11,709 bases of DNA from NCBI GenBank assembly GCA_964545665.1, contig CAZJGF010000046.1:1-11709 (forward strand), given 5' to 3'. This document shows positions 1 to 7,071 of the stretch, piece by piece. The position numbers and the translations under genes were made by a program. Source of the stretch: CAZJGF01 sp964545665. GTDB taxonomy: Bacteria; Chloroflexota; Dehalococcoidia; GIF9; AB-539-J10. How positions within the stretch are numbered: the stretch's first letter is position 1; each line of letters begins with the position of its first letter. The notes beneath the pieces were generated by a model, which did no database searches, had not been told where the DNA came from, and saw only the letters and a list, made by a program, of their open reading frames with translations.

Positions 1-6
1 GCTTTG

Positions 7-35
7 TTTACAGCAGTATCGTTTTTTGGTACAAT
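7..35 (+). promoter_or_regulatory. Sigma70-type promoter for the acetyl-CoA synthetase-like gene
   Basis: A TTTACA -35 box (7-12), a 17-nt spacer and a TACAAT -10 box (30-35) each differ from consensus at one position. Transcription would start near 42. An imperfect hairpin (CCTTTTGT at 40-47 with ACAAAGG at 54-60, one bulged T) would then lie at the very 5' end of the mRNA, about 10 nt before the ribosome-binding site. The spacing and the match to consensus are seen directly; promoter activity is inferred. Confidence 0.65.
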
Positions 36-82
36 ATGACCTTTTGTCTTGGCACAAAGGCATATAGAGAAAGGAGAGACAG

Positions 83-2017
83 ATGATAGATATGTTACCC
101 CCTCAGGTCCGAGGTTTCATGCATGAGGCAGAGAAAGATTATGAAGGTTTCTGGGAGAATGCCGCTGTTAATGCTGCTGATGACGTCTACTGGTTTAAGC
201 GGTGGGACAAAGTCTTTGAATGGAACTATCCTGCCTTCAGATGGTATATGGGTGGCATGACCAATATAAGCTATAACTGTGTGGACTATAAGGTGGAGCA
301 AGGCAATGGTGGTAAGGCAGCTTTGATTCACGAGTCTGGTGAGACTGGAGAGGTAAGGGTCATTACATATGCTCAGCTTCTTGACCTTGTTAAGAAATAT
401 GCCGCTGCCTTAAGGGGTATTGGGGTGCAGCAGGGTGACCGAGTGGCTATTTATATGCCCATGAGTATCGAGGCAGCGGCAGTTCTACTTGCCTGTGCCA
501 GGATAGGTGCAATCCATATGGCGATATTCGCAGGATTTTCACCTAGAGCGATAGCGGATAGGCTTGATATGTCTGGCGCTAAATATATCCTTACTCAAGA
601 TAGGGGATCAAGACGAGGTAAGCCAATACCATTGAAGGAAATGGTAGATGAGGCAATGGAGCTACTCCCATCGAAGGAACAGGTCAAAACAGTGGTAGTC
701 CTCAGGCGAGACCAGGGCGAAGTCAGCATGAAGGAAGGTAGAGATGTCGCTTGGGGTGAATTCTTGGCCAAAGGAGAAGGAATAAGCTCCGATCTTGTTC
801 CTATGGAGTCGAATGAGCCTCTATTTCTGATGCCTACCTCTGGGACTACAGCAAAACCCAAGGTGACGGTGCAGAATCACGGGGGATATCAGGTGTTTAT
901 TTATTCCATGGCTAAGTGGATATATGGCATGAGGGCGGATGATATCTGGTTTTGCACCTCAGACATTGGCTGGATAGTAGGGCATAGCTACAATATCTAT
1001 GCCCCTCTCCTCGTTGGTTGCACTTCAATTCTGTATGAGGGCACTCCTGATTATCCTCGTCCCGATATGTGGTGGGAGTTGATTGAGAGGAATAAGGTGA
1101 CGGGTGTGTGGTTCTCGCCCACTGGTATAAGAGGATTAATGAGGCTAGGTATAGATGAGGCGAGAAAACATGACTTAACATCCGTTGAGAGAATCGTTTG
1201 CGCTGGGGAAGTGCTAAATCCTGCGGCATGTGAATGGCTACAGAAGGAAGTTTTTGAAGACAGGCTTCCGGTGATAGACCACATGTGGCAGACCGAGACC
1301 GGAGGTCCAATAATAGGAAATCCTTACGGTTTGGGCATGGCTCCAATAAAACCAGGCTCGGCTGCTTTCCCAGTGCCAGGGATAATAGCGGATGTTGTTA
1401 ATGAGAAGGATGGTCACCCTGCTTCTAGTGGAGAGAAAGGCGTTCTGGTTATCAAGAAACCGTTCCCTGGTTTAACTCCAATGCTTTGGGGAGAGCCTGA
1501 AAGGTATAGAAAAGATTACTGGGAGGCAAAACCAGGCACACGAGGGTCCTATTACGCTGGAGACGCTGCCTCTAAAGATGAAGATGGCTATATCTGGTTT
1601 GCTGGAAGGGCTGACGAGGTGATAAAAATCGCTGCTCATAGAATAGGTACTATAGAGGTGGAGAATGTTTTGGTCTCTCACCCGGCGGTAATCGAGGCGG
1701 GTGTATCGGGCGTTCCTGATGAGCTTAGAGGAGAGGTAGCCAGTGCGTTTGTTGTCTTGGCAAAGGGTTATGAACCTAGTGAAGAGCTAAAGAAGGAGCT
1801 CATAGGGCATATAAGGGAAAGTATGGGCCCTCTGGTTGTAATGAAGGATGTTCAGTTCGTGGATATGTTGCCAAAAACAAGGAGCGGTAAGATTATGAGA
1901 CGGGTAATGAAGTCGTTGCTGGCAGGAAAGGACCCCGGAGATCTATCTACAATAGAAGAAGAAGCTTCTGTAGACGAGATAGAAGAAGCGGTGCGAAAGG
2001 TGAAAGGCAACAAGTGA
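83..2017 (+). CDS. Acetyl-CoA synthetase-like AMP-forming acyl-CoA synthetase
   Basis: A 644-residue member of the ANL adenylate-forming superfamily. It would activate acetate, propionate or another short acid with ATP to the acyl-adenylate and then form the CoA thioester in the cytoplasm. The length and the block around residues 150-190 (AGFSPRAIADRL, then RRGKPIPLKE) are typical of acetyl-CoA synthetase. The ATP-binding loop is at 252-260 (TSGTTAKPK), followed by MWQTETGG (401-408), YYAGD (490-494), GRADEVIKIAAHR (508-520) and the C-terminal PKTRSGK with the catalytic lysine at about 603. The loop departs from the usual TSGTTGKPKG: Ala replaces the first Gly after TT, and Val follows PK. 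The start is well supported by GAAAGGAG at 70-77, about 5 nt before the ATG. The gene converges on an acyl-CoA dehydrogenase, which suggests a shared role in short acyl-CoA metabolism. The exact substrate cannot be read from the sequence. Confidence 0.9.
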   Translation: MIDMLPPQVRGFMHEAEKDYEGFWENAAVNAADDVYWFKRWDKVFEWNYPAFRWYMGGMTNISYNCVDYKVEQGNGGKAALIHESGETGEVRVITYAQLLDLVKKYAAALRGIGVQQGDRVAIYMPMSIEAAAVLLACARIGAIHMAIFAGFSPRAIADRLDMSGAKYILTQDRGSRRGKPIPLKEMVDEAMELLPSKEQVKTVVVLRRDQGEVSMKEGRDVAWGEFLAKGEGISSDLVPMESNEPLFLMPTSGTTAKPKVTVQNHGGYQVFIYSMAKWIYGMRADDIWFCTSDIGWIVGHSYNIYAPLLVGCTSILYEGTPDYPRPDMWWELIERNKVTGVWFSPTGIRGLMRLGIDEARKHDLTSVERIVCAGEVLNPAACEWLQKEVFEDRLPVIDHMWQTETGGPIIGNPYGLGMAPIKPGSAAFPVPGIIADVVNEKDGHPASSGEKGVLVIKKPFPGLTPMLWGEPERYRKDYWEAKPGTRGSYYAGDAASKDEDGYIWFAGRADEVIKIAAHRIGTIEVENVLVSHPAVIEAGVSGVPDELRGEVASAFVVLAKGYEPSEELKKELIGHIRESMGPLVVMKDVQFVDMLPKTRSGKIMRRVMKSLLAGKDPGDLSTIEEEASVDEIEEAVRKVKGNK

Positions 2018-2031
2018 GATTACTTTTTGTC

Positions 2032-3174
2032 TTACTTCATGCCTGTTACCTGGCGGGCGATGGTCATCCTTTGCATCTCTGATGTTCCCTCGTAAATTTC
2101 AGTAATTCGCTGGTCGCGGTAGTAGCGTTCTACGGCGAAGTCTTTAGTGTAGCCGTAGCCGCCAAAAATCTGAACTGCCTTATGGCAAACCCTATGAGCT
2201 GCTTCGGTGGCAAAAAGCTTTGCCATAGCGGGTTCCTTCATAGCAGCTTTCCCTGTTTGTTGTGTTAACCAGGCACCCCTGTAAGTTAGCAGTCGAGCGG
2301 CATCAATATCGGTTGCCATGTCAGCGATCATCCACTGAATTGCCTGGAAGTGAGCCAGTTCCGTGCCAAATTGCTTTCTTTCCTTAACGTAGGCAACGGC
2401 AGCATCATAAGCTGCTTGAGCTATGCCTACTGCTTGAGCCGCTACGCTGACTCTGCAGGCATCTATGGCCTCCAGAGATATTCTAAATCCCCTGCCCTCT
2501 TCGCCTATCATATTAGCCACAGGTATTCTACAATTGTCGAAAATCAGCTCTGCTGCCGAAGCAGGGTGCAGTCCCATCTTTCTTTCCAGCTTGCCTACAG
2601 AAAAGCCAGGAGTGTCTTTGTCAACGACAAAGGCGCTGATACCCCGATACCCCAGCGATTTGTCCTTGGTGGCGAAGGTGATGACAAAATCAGCCTCAGC
2701 ACCATTAGTTATGAAAGTCTTATTGCCATTGAGAACGTAGTAACCGCCCTCTTGTGTGTATCTTGTTTCTAAAGCAGCGACGTCGCTGCCAGCCATCGCC
2801 TCAGTCAAACCGAAGGCGACTGTGGCGCCGTTGATTACGCGTGGAATGTAGTGGCTCTTTTGTTCCTCATTGCCGTGCATGATAATAGGGTGCATTGCCA
2901 AGCTAAGGCTGGTTATGTATGAACTGGCCAAACCCGCGGAACCACGAGAAATCTCCTCACAGGCTATGACAAAAGTTATGTCATCTCCACTTCCCCCATA
3001 TTCTTCTGGCATGTGCAGAGTAAATAGCCCTATGTCAACCATCTTCCCGATGGTTTCATAAGGGAATTTCTCAGTTTCATCCCATTCAGCGGCGTAGGGC
3101 TCAATCTCCTTAGAGACAAAATCACGCACCATTGTCTGGAACATCTTCTGTTCCTCAGTCAATTCAAAATCCAT
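2032..3174 (-). CDS. Acyl-CoA dehydrogenase (short/medium-chain type)
   Basis: A 380-residue FAD-dependent acyl-CoA dehydrogenase of the usual length. It oxidises an acyl-CoA to the trans-2-enoyl-CoA and normally passes electrons to ETF. Family signature 1 is visible at 122-134 (GLTEAMAGSDVAA) and signature 2 at 335-354 (QIFGGYGYTKDFAVERYYRD). The catalytic base is probably Glu362 in EIYEGTSE, the position used by butyryl-CoA-type enzymes. The N-terminal helical part begins MDFELTEEQKMF, a standard opening. The start is supported by AAGGAG at 3182-3187, 7 nt upstream. No good promoter lies between this gene and the tRNA-Asp 57 bp upstream, so the two may share a transcript. Its stop lies 14 bp from the stop of the convergent synthetase gene, and no terminator hairpin is visible between them. 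The chain length of the substrate is not determined. Confidence 0.95.
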   Translation of the reverse strand: MDFELTEEQKMFQTMVRDFVSKEIEPYAAEWDETEKFPYETIGKMVDIGLFTLHMPEEYGGSGDDITFVIACEEISRGSAGLASSYITSLSLAMHPIIMHGNEEQKSHYIPRVINGATVAFGLTEAMAGSDVAALETRYTQEGGYYVLNGNKTFITNGAEADFVITFATKDKSLGYRGISAFVVDKDTPGFSVGKLERKMGLHPASAAELIFDNCRIPVANMIGEEGRGFRISLEAIDACRVSVAAQAVGIAQAAYDAAVAYVKERKQFGTELAHFQAIQWMIADMATDIDAARLLTYRGAWLTQQTGKAAMKEPAMAKLFATEAAHRVCHKAVQIFGGYGYTKDFAVERYYRDQRITEIYEGTSEMQRMTIARQVTGMK

Positions 3175-3231
3175 TGTTAATCTCCTTATCGGTACGAAGT
3201 AATCAGATACCCTAAGTAAATAATGGAGATA

Positions 3232-3306
3232 CGACCCCGAGGGGATTCGAACCCCTGATCTCCACCGTGACAGGGTGGCATGTTAAAACCGCTACACCAC
3301 GGGGCC
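3232..3306 (-). tRNA. tRNA-Asp (anticodon GTC)
   Basis: Read on the minus strand, this is a 75-nt cloverleaf. The acceptor stem GGCCCCG pairs with CGGGGTC (one G-U pair), and the discriminator is G73. The anticodon stem CCACC/GGTGG encloses the loop CTGTCAC, giving anticodon GTC. The T arm is AGGGG-TTCGAAT-CCCCT. G73 is followed by TAT, so CCA is not encoded and must be added by the nucleotidyltransferase. Confidence 0.95.
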
Positions 3307-3334
3307 ATTTCTAAGAGGAGTCTCCAAAGCCGAG

Positions 3335-3362
3335 TTTATCAGGGAAAACTTTGTCCTGTCAA
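3335..3362 (-). promoter_or_regulatory. Promoter of tRNA-Asp
   Basis: On the minus strand, TTGACA (3357-3362, a perfect -35), a 16-nt spacer and GATAAA (3335-3340, 4 of 6 to consensus) place the start about 22 nt before the mature tRNA 5' end. It may also serve the acyl-CoA dehydrogenase downstream, because no terminator is seen after the tRNA. Confidence 0.55.
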
Positions 3363-3482
3363 GCAAAGGGTGTGCGGTGTCCGGACATACTATACAGTTT
3401 CTAAACTACGGGTATACTGAGTACCTTAGAAAGACGTTGGAACTCCTTGAGATCAACGTTAATAATCTGGAGATGAAGAAAT

Positions 3483-4144
3483 ATGAAACCTGGACCCCGT
3501 ACGTATCAACCAACAGGCAAGATTGATTATAAGCAACTGAGGAAGATCAATCCCGAAGCGGCCAGGAGAGCTGTTCTGGAGTACCTAAAGACGAATAATC
3601 ACAATATTTCAGAGGCAGCTTCTATCTTCGGGATAAACCGGCCCGTGGTTTACGATATTATTAAGAAAGAGAAAGAGGGCGACTTAAGAGACAGAGCAAA
3701 GAGGTGCCCAAGCACCAACCCAGAAGGACACCCATGGCGATTGAAGATAAGGCCATTGAGGTTAAGAACAGAACCAAGCTTGGGCCGGAAAGATTATCAC
3801 GCCACCTTAAACAGCATGAAGGCATATCGATTCCCGCGGGAACAGTTCACCATATTATCAGGAGAAACAAGAAGAAGATTGATTACCATCTGCGCTCACA
3901 TAGGGGCAGGAAAGAAAAGCGGGAGTTTATTGACTGGTATTCAGCCAAACCGTTCGAAATAGTGCAGATAGATTTGAAGTACATCAGAGACCATAAAGCT
4001 CTAAGTAAGGAGCAGACCATTCATCTTGACCGATATGACATACCCAACTACCAGTGGAGCGCCCTGGATGTGAACTCCAGATTTAAGCTCATTGCCTATT
4101 CCAGAGAGAAATCCTGGACCAATGGGCTCTGGATGATAAAATAA
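3483..4144 (+). pseudogene. Frameshifted and truncated DDE transposase (insertion-sequence remnant)
   Basis: Two overlapping reading frames together resemble the N-terminal two thirds of a DDE transposase with an rve-type integrase core (IS481/IS3-like). The first frame, from ATG 3483, holds a helix-turn-helix domain (AARRAVLEYLKTN, then ISEAASIFGINRPVVYDIIKK). Near 3700 homology moves to the -1 frame, which continues PKHQPRRTPMAIEDKAIEV, LGPERLSRHLKQHEGIS and the integrase core with FEIVQIDLKYI (first Asp) and SALDVNSRF (second Asp). That frame stops at 4144 after REKSWTNGLWMIK, before the final catalytic Glu, so the gene cannot encode a complete transposase. The switch falls near an A-AAG heptamer-like run (3698-3701), the kind of place where IS3-type elements frameshift. 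The missing C-terminus makes ordinary decay the simpler reading. A GGAG (3469-3472) precedes the ATG. No matching terminal inverted repeats were found. Confidence 0.8.
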
Positions 4145-4330
4145 GGTTTGTTATCCCAATAATGCTGCATAGGGTATCTGTTCAGTTAGGCCCCTGGAGT
4201 GGATACAATGTCTTGGCAGAGCAGCTTGTGGCCAATTTCAACTGGCATATGTGCAAGTTTTTCAGACGAGCTTATCCATCCTAATCAACCTCTGTAAGCT
4301 TGTCTTCTGCCTACACTTCCATGAGGAATG
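4145..4330 (+). other. Non-coding debris between transposase remnant and moeA promoter
   Basis: A third frame stays open from before the transposase stop to 4284 and would read LDDKIRFVIPIMLHRVSVQLG and onward. I do not recognise it, and it has no start signal. It may be scrambled sequence from the same insertion or the edge of a second one. No RNA gene, terminator or repeat is visible here. Confidence 0.35.
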
Positions 4331-4359
4331 TTGACTCACGAAGTGGAGATAGCCATAAT
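4331..4359 (+). promoter_or_regulatory. Sigma70-type promoter for the moeA-mobB-mogA cluster
   Basis: TTGACT (4331-4336), a 17-nt spacer and CATAAT (4354-4359) each match consensus at five of six positions. The predicted start near 4366 leaves a leader of about 26 nt before the GTG at 4392. The promoter lies between the transposase debris and moeA, so the Mo cluster has its own promoter. Confidence 0.6.
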
Positions 4360-4391
4360 ACAAGCTGATAGATGCTGGTTTACGACAAGTA

Positions 4392-5681
4392 GTGAGCTAT
4401 CAGATGATTTCTGTTGAAGAAGCACAAAGGAGGATTTTGGGCTGTGTCCAGGTCTTGGAGCCGGAAGAAAAGCCTATTCTAGACTGTCTAGGCCAGGTTC
4501 TAGCCACCGACATCCATTCCCCTATTGATATTCCTCCTCTAGATAATTCCGCCATGGATGGGTATGCTGTGCAGGCTGAAGATACATGTGGTGCCGGCAG
4601 TTCATCCCCCATAGTCTTGACAGTTGTCGGCGAAGTTGCCGCTGGCTCGATACCCGATAGGGAAGTTAAAGCGGGTACAGCAATCCGTATCATGACAGGG
4701 GCACCCCTGCCCAAAGGGGCCGATGCTGTGGTTCAATTTGAGGACACTGATGAAGCGACACGGAAGGCACGTAGAAATAGCTCGCCACGGATTGGCATAT
4801 TACGCCAAGCAGAGAAGGGACTGAATGTTCGGCACAAGGGGGAGGATATTGCCAAAGGGACATTGGTCTTGGAAGAGGGGAGGGTGCTCCGCCCTGCAGA
4901 GATAGGGGTGCTGGCTTCCCTAGGCCATTCACGGACAAAGGTTATTCGCCGCCCGGTTATCGCAGTCCTGGCTACTGGTGATGAGCTTGTAGATATTGAC
5001 CAGCCACTACCACCAGGCAGGATATATAATAGCAATACTTACACTATTGCTGCTCAGGTACTGCGCTACGGGGGCACTCCCAAAATCCTTGGTATAGGGC
5101 GTGACTCGGTACAATCACTCAATGAGAGAATCGCTGAAGGGTTGAATGCAGACATGCTGATCACTTCTGGAGGTGTATCTCTTGGGGATTACGATATGGT
5201 GAAGAATGTTCTGGCAAAGCGGGGAGAGATTACTCTCTGGACGGTGCGGATGAAGCCAGGAAAACCGTCCGCCTTTGGAGTGCTTAGTAGTAAAGAAGAT
5301 GGCAGAGAGAAAAGGGTGCCACATCTGGGCCTGCCAGGTAACCCAGTAAGTTCCATGGTTGCCTTCGAGCAATTCGCCCGTCCTGCCATCTTGAAAATGA
5401 TGGGGAAGAAGAATTTTGCCAAGCCAACAATTCAAGCACTGATTGAAGATGGCGTTGAAAATACCGATGGACGCCGCGTGTACACCAGAGTGATTGTTAC
5501 CAGGCGTGGTGGTCAGTATTATGCCCGCCCTACTGGGCCCCAAGGTTCAGGAATATTAACCTCCATGGCAAAGGCTAACGGGTTGGCTGTTATTCCTGAA
5601 AATAGCAAGGGGGTTAAGGCAGGGGACGCAGTGCAGGTTCAGATGCTAGATTGGAGCGAAGACCAGCTACCAGAGGAGTAA
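4392..5681 (+). CDS. moeA: Molybdopterin molybdotransferase MoeA
   Basis: A 429-residue MoeA/gephyrin-E-domain protein. It inserts molybdate (or tungstate) into adenylylated molybdopterin made by MogA, releasing AMP and giving Moco. The family motifs appear in order: PPLDNSAMDGYAV (48-60), IMTGAPLPKGADAVV (100-114), GEDI (150-153), VLATGDELV (192-200), TSGGVSLGDYD (258-268), MKPGKP (287-292) and GLPGNPVS (313-320). The C-terminal domain IV ends near GDAVQVQML. Two starts are possible: GTG 4392 (MSYQMISVEEA) and the in-frame ATG 4404 (MISVEEA), where the family usually begins. Neither has a good Shine-Dalgarno site, and ATG 4404 may be the true one. mobB follows after 4 bp, so the two are translationally coupled. 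A promoter lies at 4331-4359. Confidence 0.95.
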   Translation: MSYQMISVEEAQRRILGCVQVLEPEEKPILDCLGQVLATDIHSPIDIPPLDNSAMDGYAVQAEDTCGAGSSSPIVLTVVGEVAAGSIPDREVKAGTAIRIMTGAPLPKGADAVVQFEDTDEATRKARRNSSPRIGILRQAEKGLNVRHKGEDIAKGTLVLEEGRVLRPAEIGVLASLGHSRTKVIRRPVIAVLATGDELVDIDQPLPPGRIYNSNTYTIAAQVLRYGGTPKILGIGRDSVQSLNERIAEGLNADMLITSGGVSLGDYDMVKNVLAKRGEITLWTVRMKPGKPSAFGVLSSKEDGREKRVPHLGLPGNPVSSMVAFEQFARPAILKMMGKKNFAKPTIQALIEDGVENTDGRRVYTRVIVTRRGGQYYARPTGPQGSGILTSMAKANGLAVIPENSKGVKAGDAVQVQMLDWSEDQLPEE

Positions 5682-5685
5682 GCGA

Positions 5686-6333
5686 ATGTCACCAGTTGTA
5701 TCTATTGTGGGTAAAACAGGAAGTGGCAAAACACAGCTCATCGAGAAGTTGATCCCAGAGTTCAAGAGGCGAGGATACCGCGTTGCCACCGTAAAACACA
5801 GCCCAGCCGGAATGGAATTAGACAAGCCAGGAAAGGATAGCTGGAGATTTGCCGAAGCAGGCAGCGACGCTGTAGTTGTTAGCTCACCTGATAAGCTGGC
5901 CTGCATCAAAACTGTAGACCATGATTCCAGCATTGAAGAAATCTGGCACCTCATTGGCAATGACTTCGATCTTGTTCTTCTTGAGGGATTCAAGAAAGGT
6001 AAGGCTCCCAAAATTGAAGTTCATAGGAAAGAGACCGGGGGAAATCTAGTGTGTCCCGTTGAGCTACTCTCTGCCATTGTTACTGACGAGGTACTGGATA
6101 GCAATGTGCCTCAGTTCCCCCTGGGTGATACCCAGGCAGTAGCCGACTTCATAGAAAAGAAATTCGTCTTGGAGGATAGAAGCGATACTTCCCTGTTCAT
6201 CAACGGCCAGCAGATTTTCATCAAGCCATTTGTTAAAGACATTATTGCCAAAGCCCTGTTGGCCATGGTTTCAACGTTAAAGGGCGTTGGAGAGACAAAG
6301 AACCTTGATATTTCCATAAGAAACAAGCGCTGA
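5686..6333 (+). CDS. mobB: Molybdopterin-guanine dinucleotide biosynthesis protein MobB with C-terminal extension
   Basis: A 215-residue P-loop GTPase. MobB assists the attachment of GMP to Mo-molybdopterin (with MobA) to make the dinucleotide cofactor of DMSO-reductase-type enzymes. The Walker A motif is at 9-16 (GKTGSGKT), followed by VATVKHSPAGMELDKPGKDSW (32-52), FAEAGSDAVVVSS (54-66) and LLEGFKKGKAPKIEV (97-111), all typical of the family. Plain MobB ends near residue 160. Here about 50 more residues follow (SLFINGQQIFIKPFVKDII, then LLAMVSTLKGV), a small appended domain seen in some MobB proteins of anaerobes and archaea; its role is unclear to me. The GAGGAG ribosome-binding site (5673-5678) lies inside the last codons of moeA, 7 nt before the ATG. 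No mobA is visible in the window. Confidence 0.9.
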   Translation: MSPVVSIVGKTGSGKTQLIEKLIPEFKRRGYRVATVKHSPAGMELDKPGKDSWRFAEAGSDAVVVSSPDKLACIKTVDHDSSIEEIWHLIGNDFDLVLLEGFKKGKAPKIEVHRKETGGNLVCPVELLSAIVTDEVLDSNVPQFPLGDTQAVADFIEKKFVLEDRSDTSLFINGQQIFIKPFVKDIIAKALLAMVSTLKGVGETKNLDISIRNKR

Positions 6334-6358
6334 GAGAATATCATTGTGATGCTTACTC

Positions 6359-6395
6359 CCGTCATTACGAGGAACATAAGTGAAGAAGCAATCTC
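6359..6395 (+). repeat. Dispersed repeat A (CGTCATT...GAAGCAATCTC type)
   Basis: A short non-coding sequence that opens CCGTCATTACGAGGA and ends GAAGAAGCAATCTC. A related copy in the opposite orientation, with AGCGAAGCGAAGCAATCTC when reversed, lies at 11434-11453. A 12-nt piece of the same end (AAGAAGCAATCT) recurs at 11137-11148. Both full copies sit in intergenic DNA close to Mo-related genes. It resembles the short CGTCATTGCGAG-type repeats found between genes in many anaerobe genomes, but that comparison is from memory. Confidence 0.6.
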
Positions 6396-6412
6396 TAAAG
6401 GTGACAACTGTT

Positions 6413-6448
6413 CCCTCTCCTTCCAGGGTAGAGGGTTAGGGTGAGGGG
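6413..6448 (+). repeat. Dispersed repeat B (CCCTCTCC...GGTGAGGG hairpin type)
   Basis: An imperfect hairpin, CCCTCT (6413-6418) with AGAGGG (6430-6435), followed by TTAGGGTGAGGGG. A related copy in reverse orientation lies at 11456-11491. The GAGGGG at its right end sits 9 nt before the mogA ATG and appears to serve as that gene's ribosome-binding site, so the repeat may have reshaped mogA expression. Confidence 0.65.
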
Positions 6449-6457
6449 CGAAGAAAA

Positions 6458-6955
6458 ATGTTTACCGTGGGAATATTGACTATCAGTGACAAGGGATGGA
6501 GTGGAGAGCGTGAGGACAAAAGCGGAGAGGCTATTCGCCAAATCCTTTCCAGGCTAGATGTCGGCGCTGTAAACTATGACGTCGTTCCTGATGAGAAGGA
6601 GTTGATTGCCCAGAAGCTAACTAAGTGGGCTGACGAGGATAGCTTGGATGTAATCCTCACTACAGGTGGCACTGGACTTGGCCCCAGGGATGTTACCCCC
6701 GAGGCAACGCTCTCAGTGGTGGATAGGGTTGTCCCCGGCTTTGCTGAAGCAATGAGAGCTGAAAGCCTTAAGAAGACTCCTCATGCTATGTTAAGTCGAG
6801 CAGTTGCCGGCACTCGCGGGAGTTGTTTGATCATCAATTTTCCTGGCAGTCCTAAAGCGGTGTGCGAGTGCCTCAAGGTAATACTGCCAGCTCTCCCCCA
6901 TGCCCTGGAGACGCTCAAAGGTCAAGCAAGCGAGTGTGCCACTCCCGAAACTTGA
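6458..6955 (+). CDS. mogA: Molybdopterin adenylyltransferase MogA/MoaB-type
   Basis: A 165-residue MogA/MoaB-family protein of normal length. It adenylates molybdopterin with ATP to give the substrate that MoeA uses for metal insertion. The opening VGILTISDKGWSGEREDKSG (4-23) and the molybdopterin-binding loop TTGGTGLGPRDVTPEA (68-83) are diagnostic. The C-terminal block SRAVAGTRGSCLIINFPGSP (113-132) completes the active-site region. E. coli MoaB and MogA share this fold; with MoeA and MobB as neighbours, adenylyltransferase is the likely role. It is 124 bp downstream of mobB in the same direction, separated by repeats A and B. The only ribosome-binding site I see (GAGGGG, 6443-6448) belongs to repeat B. 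The 3' third is clearly related to a remnant at 9796-9942. Confidence 0.93.
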   Translation: MFTVGILTISDKGWSGEREDKSGEAIRQILSRLDVGAVNYDVVPDEKELIAQKLTKWADEDSLDVILTTGGTGLGPRDVTPEATLSVVDRVVPGFAEAMRAESLKKTPHAMLSRAVAGTRGSCLIINFPGSPKAVCECLKVILPALPHALETLKGQASECATPET

Positions 6956-7071
6956 ATTTGAAATCGCTCAGAAGCTTCCGGGCAATCCCAAACGTACAGG
7001 TCGCTGCTGCTCTCGAATTGGCAATTTACCAGAGTTAGACTCACACTTCAGCGACTAGTCTTGTTTAGCCA

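Noticed and set aside
912..1346. 144-codon minus-strand open frame within the synthetase gene
   Set aside because: It lies opposite strongly conserved synthetase motifs and has no recognisable domain.
4372..4392. Six-codon leader peptide (MLVYDK) ending at the moeA GTG
   Set aside because: It has no ribosome-binding site and no attenuator structure, and such short frames arise easily by chance.
4400..5543. Several minus-strand open frames of 77-142 codons opposite moeA
   Set aside because: They are shadows of moeA with no family motifs, ribosome-binding sites or plausible composition.
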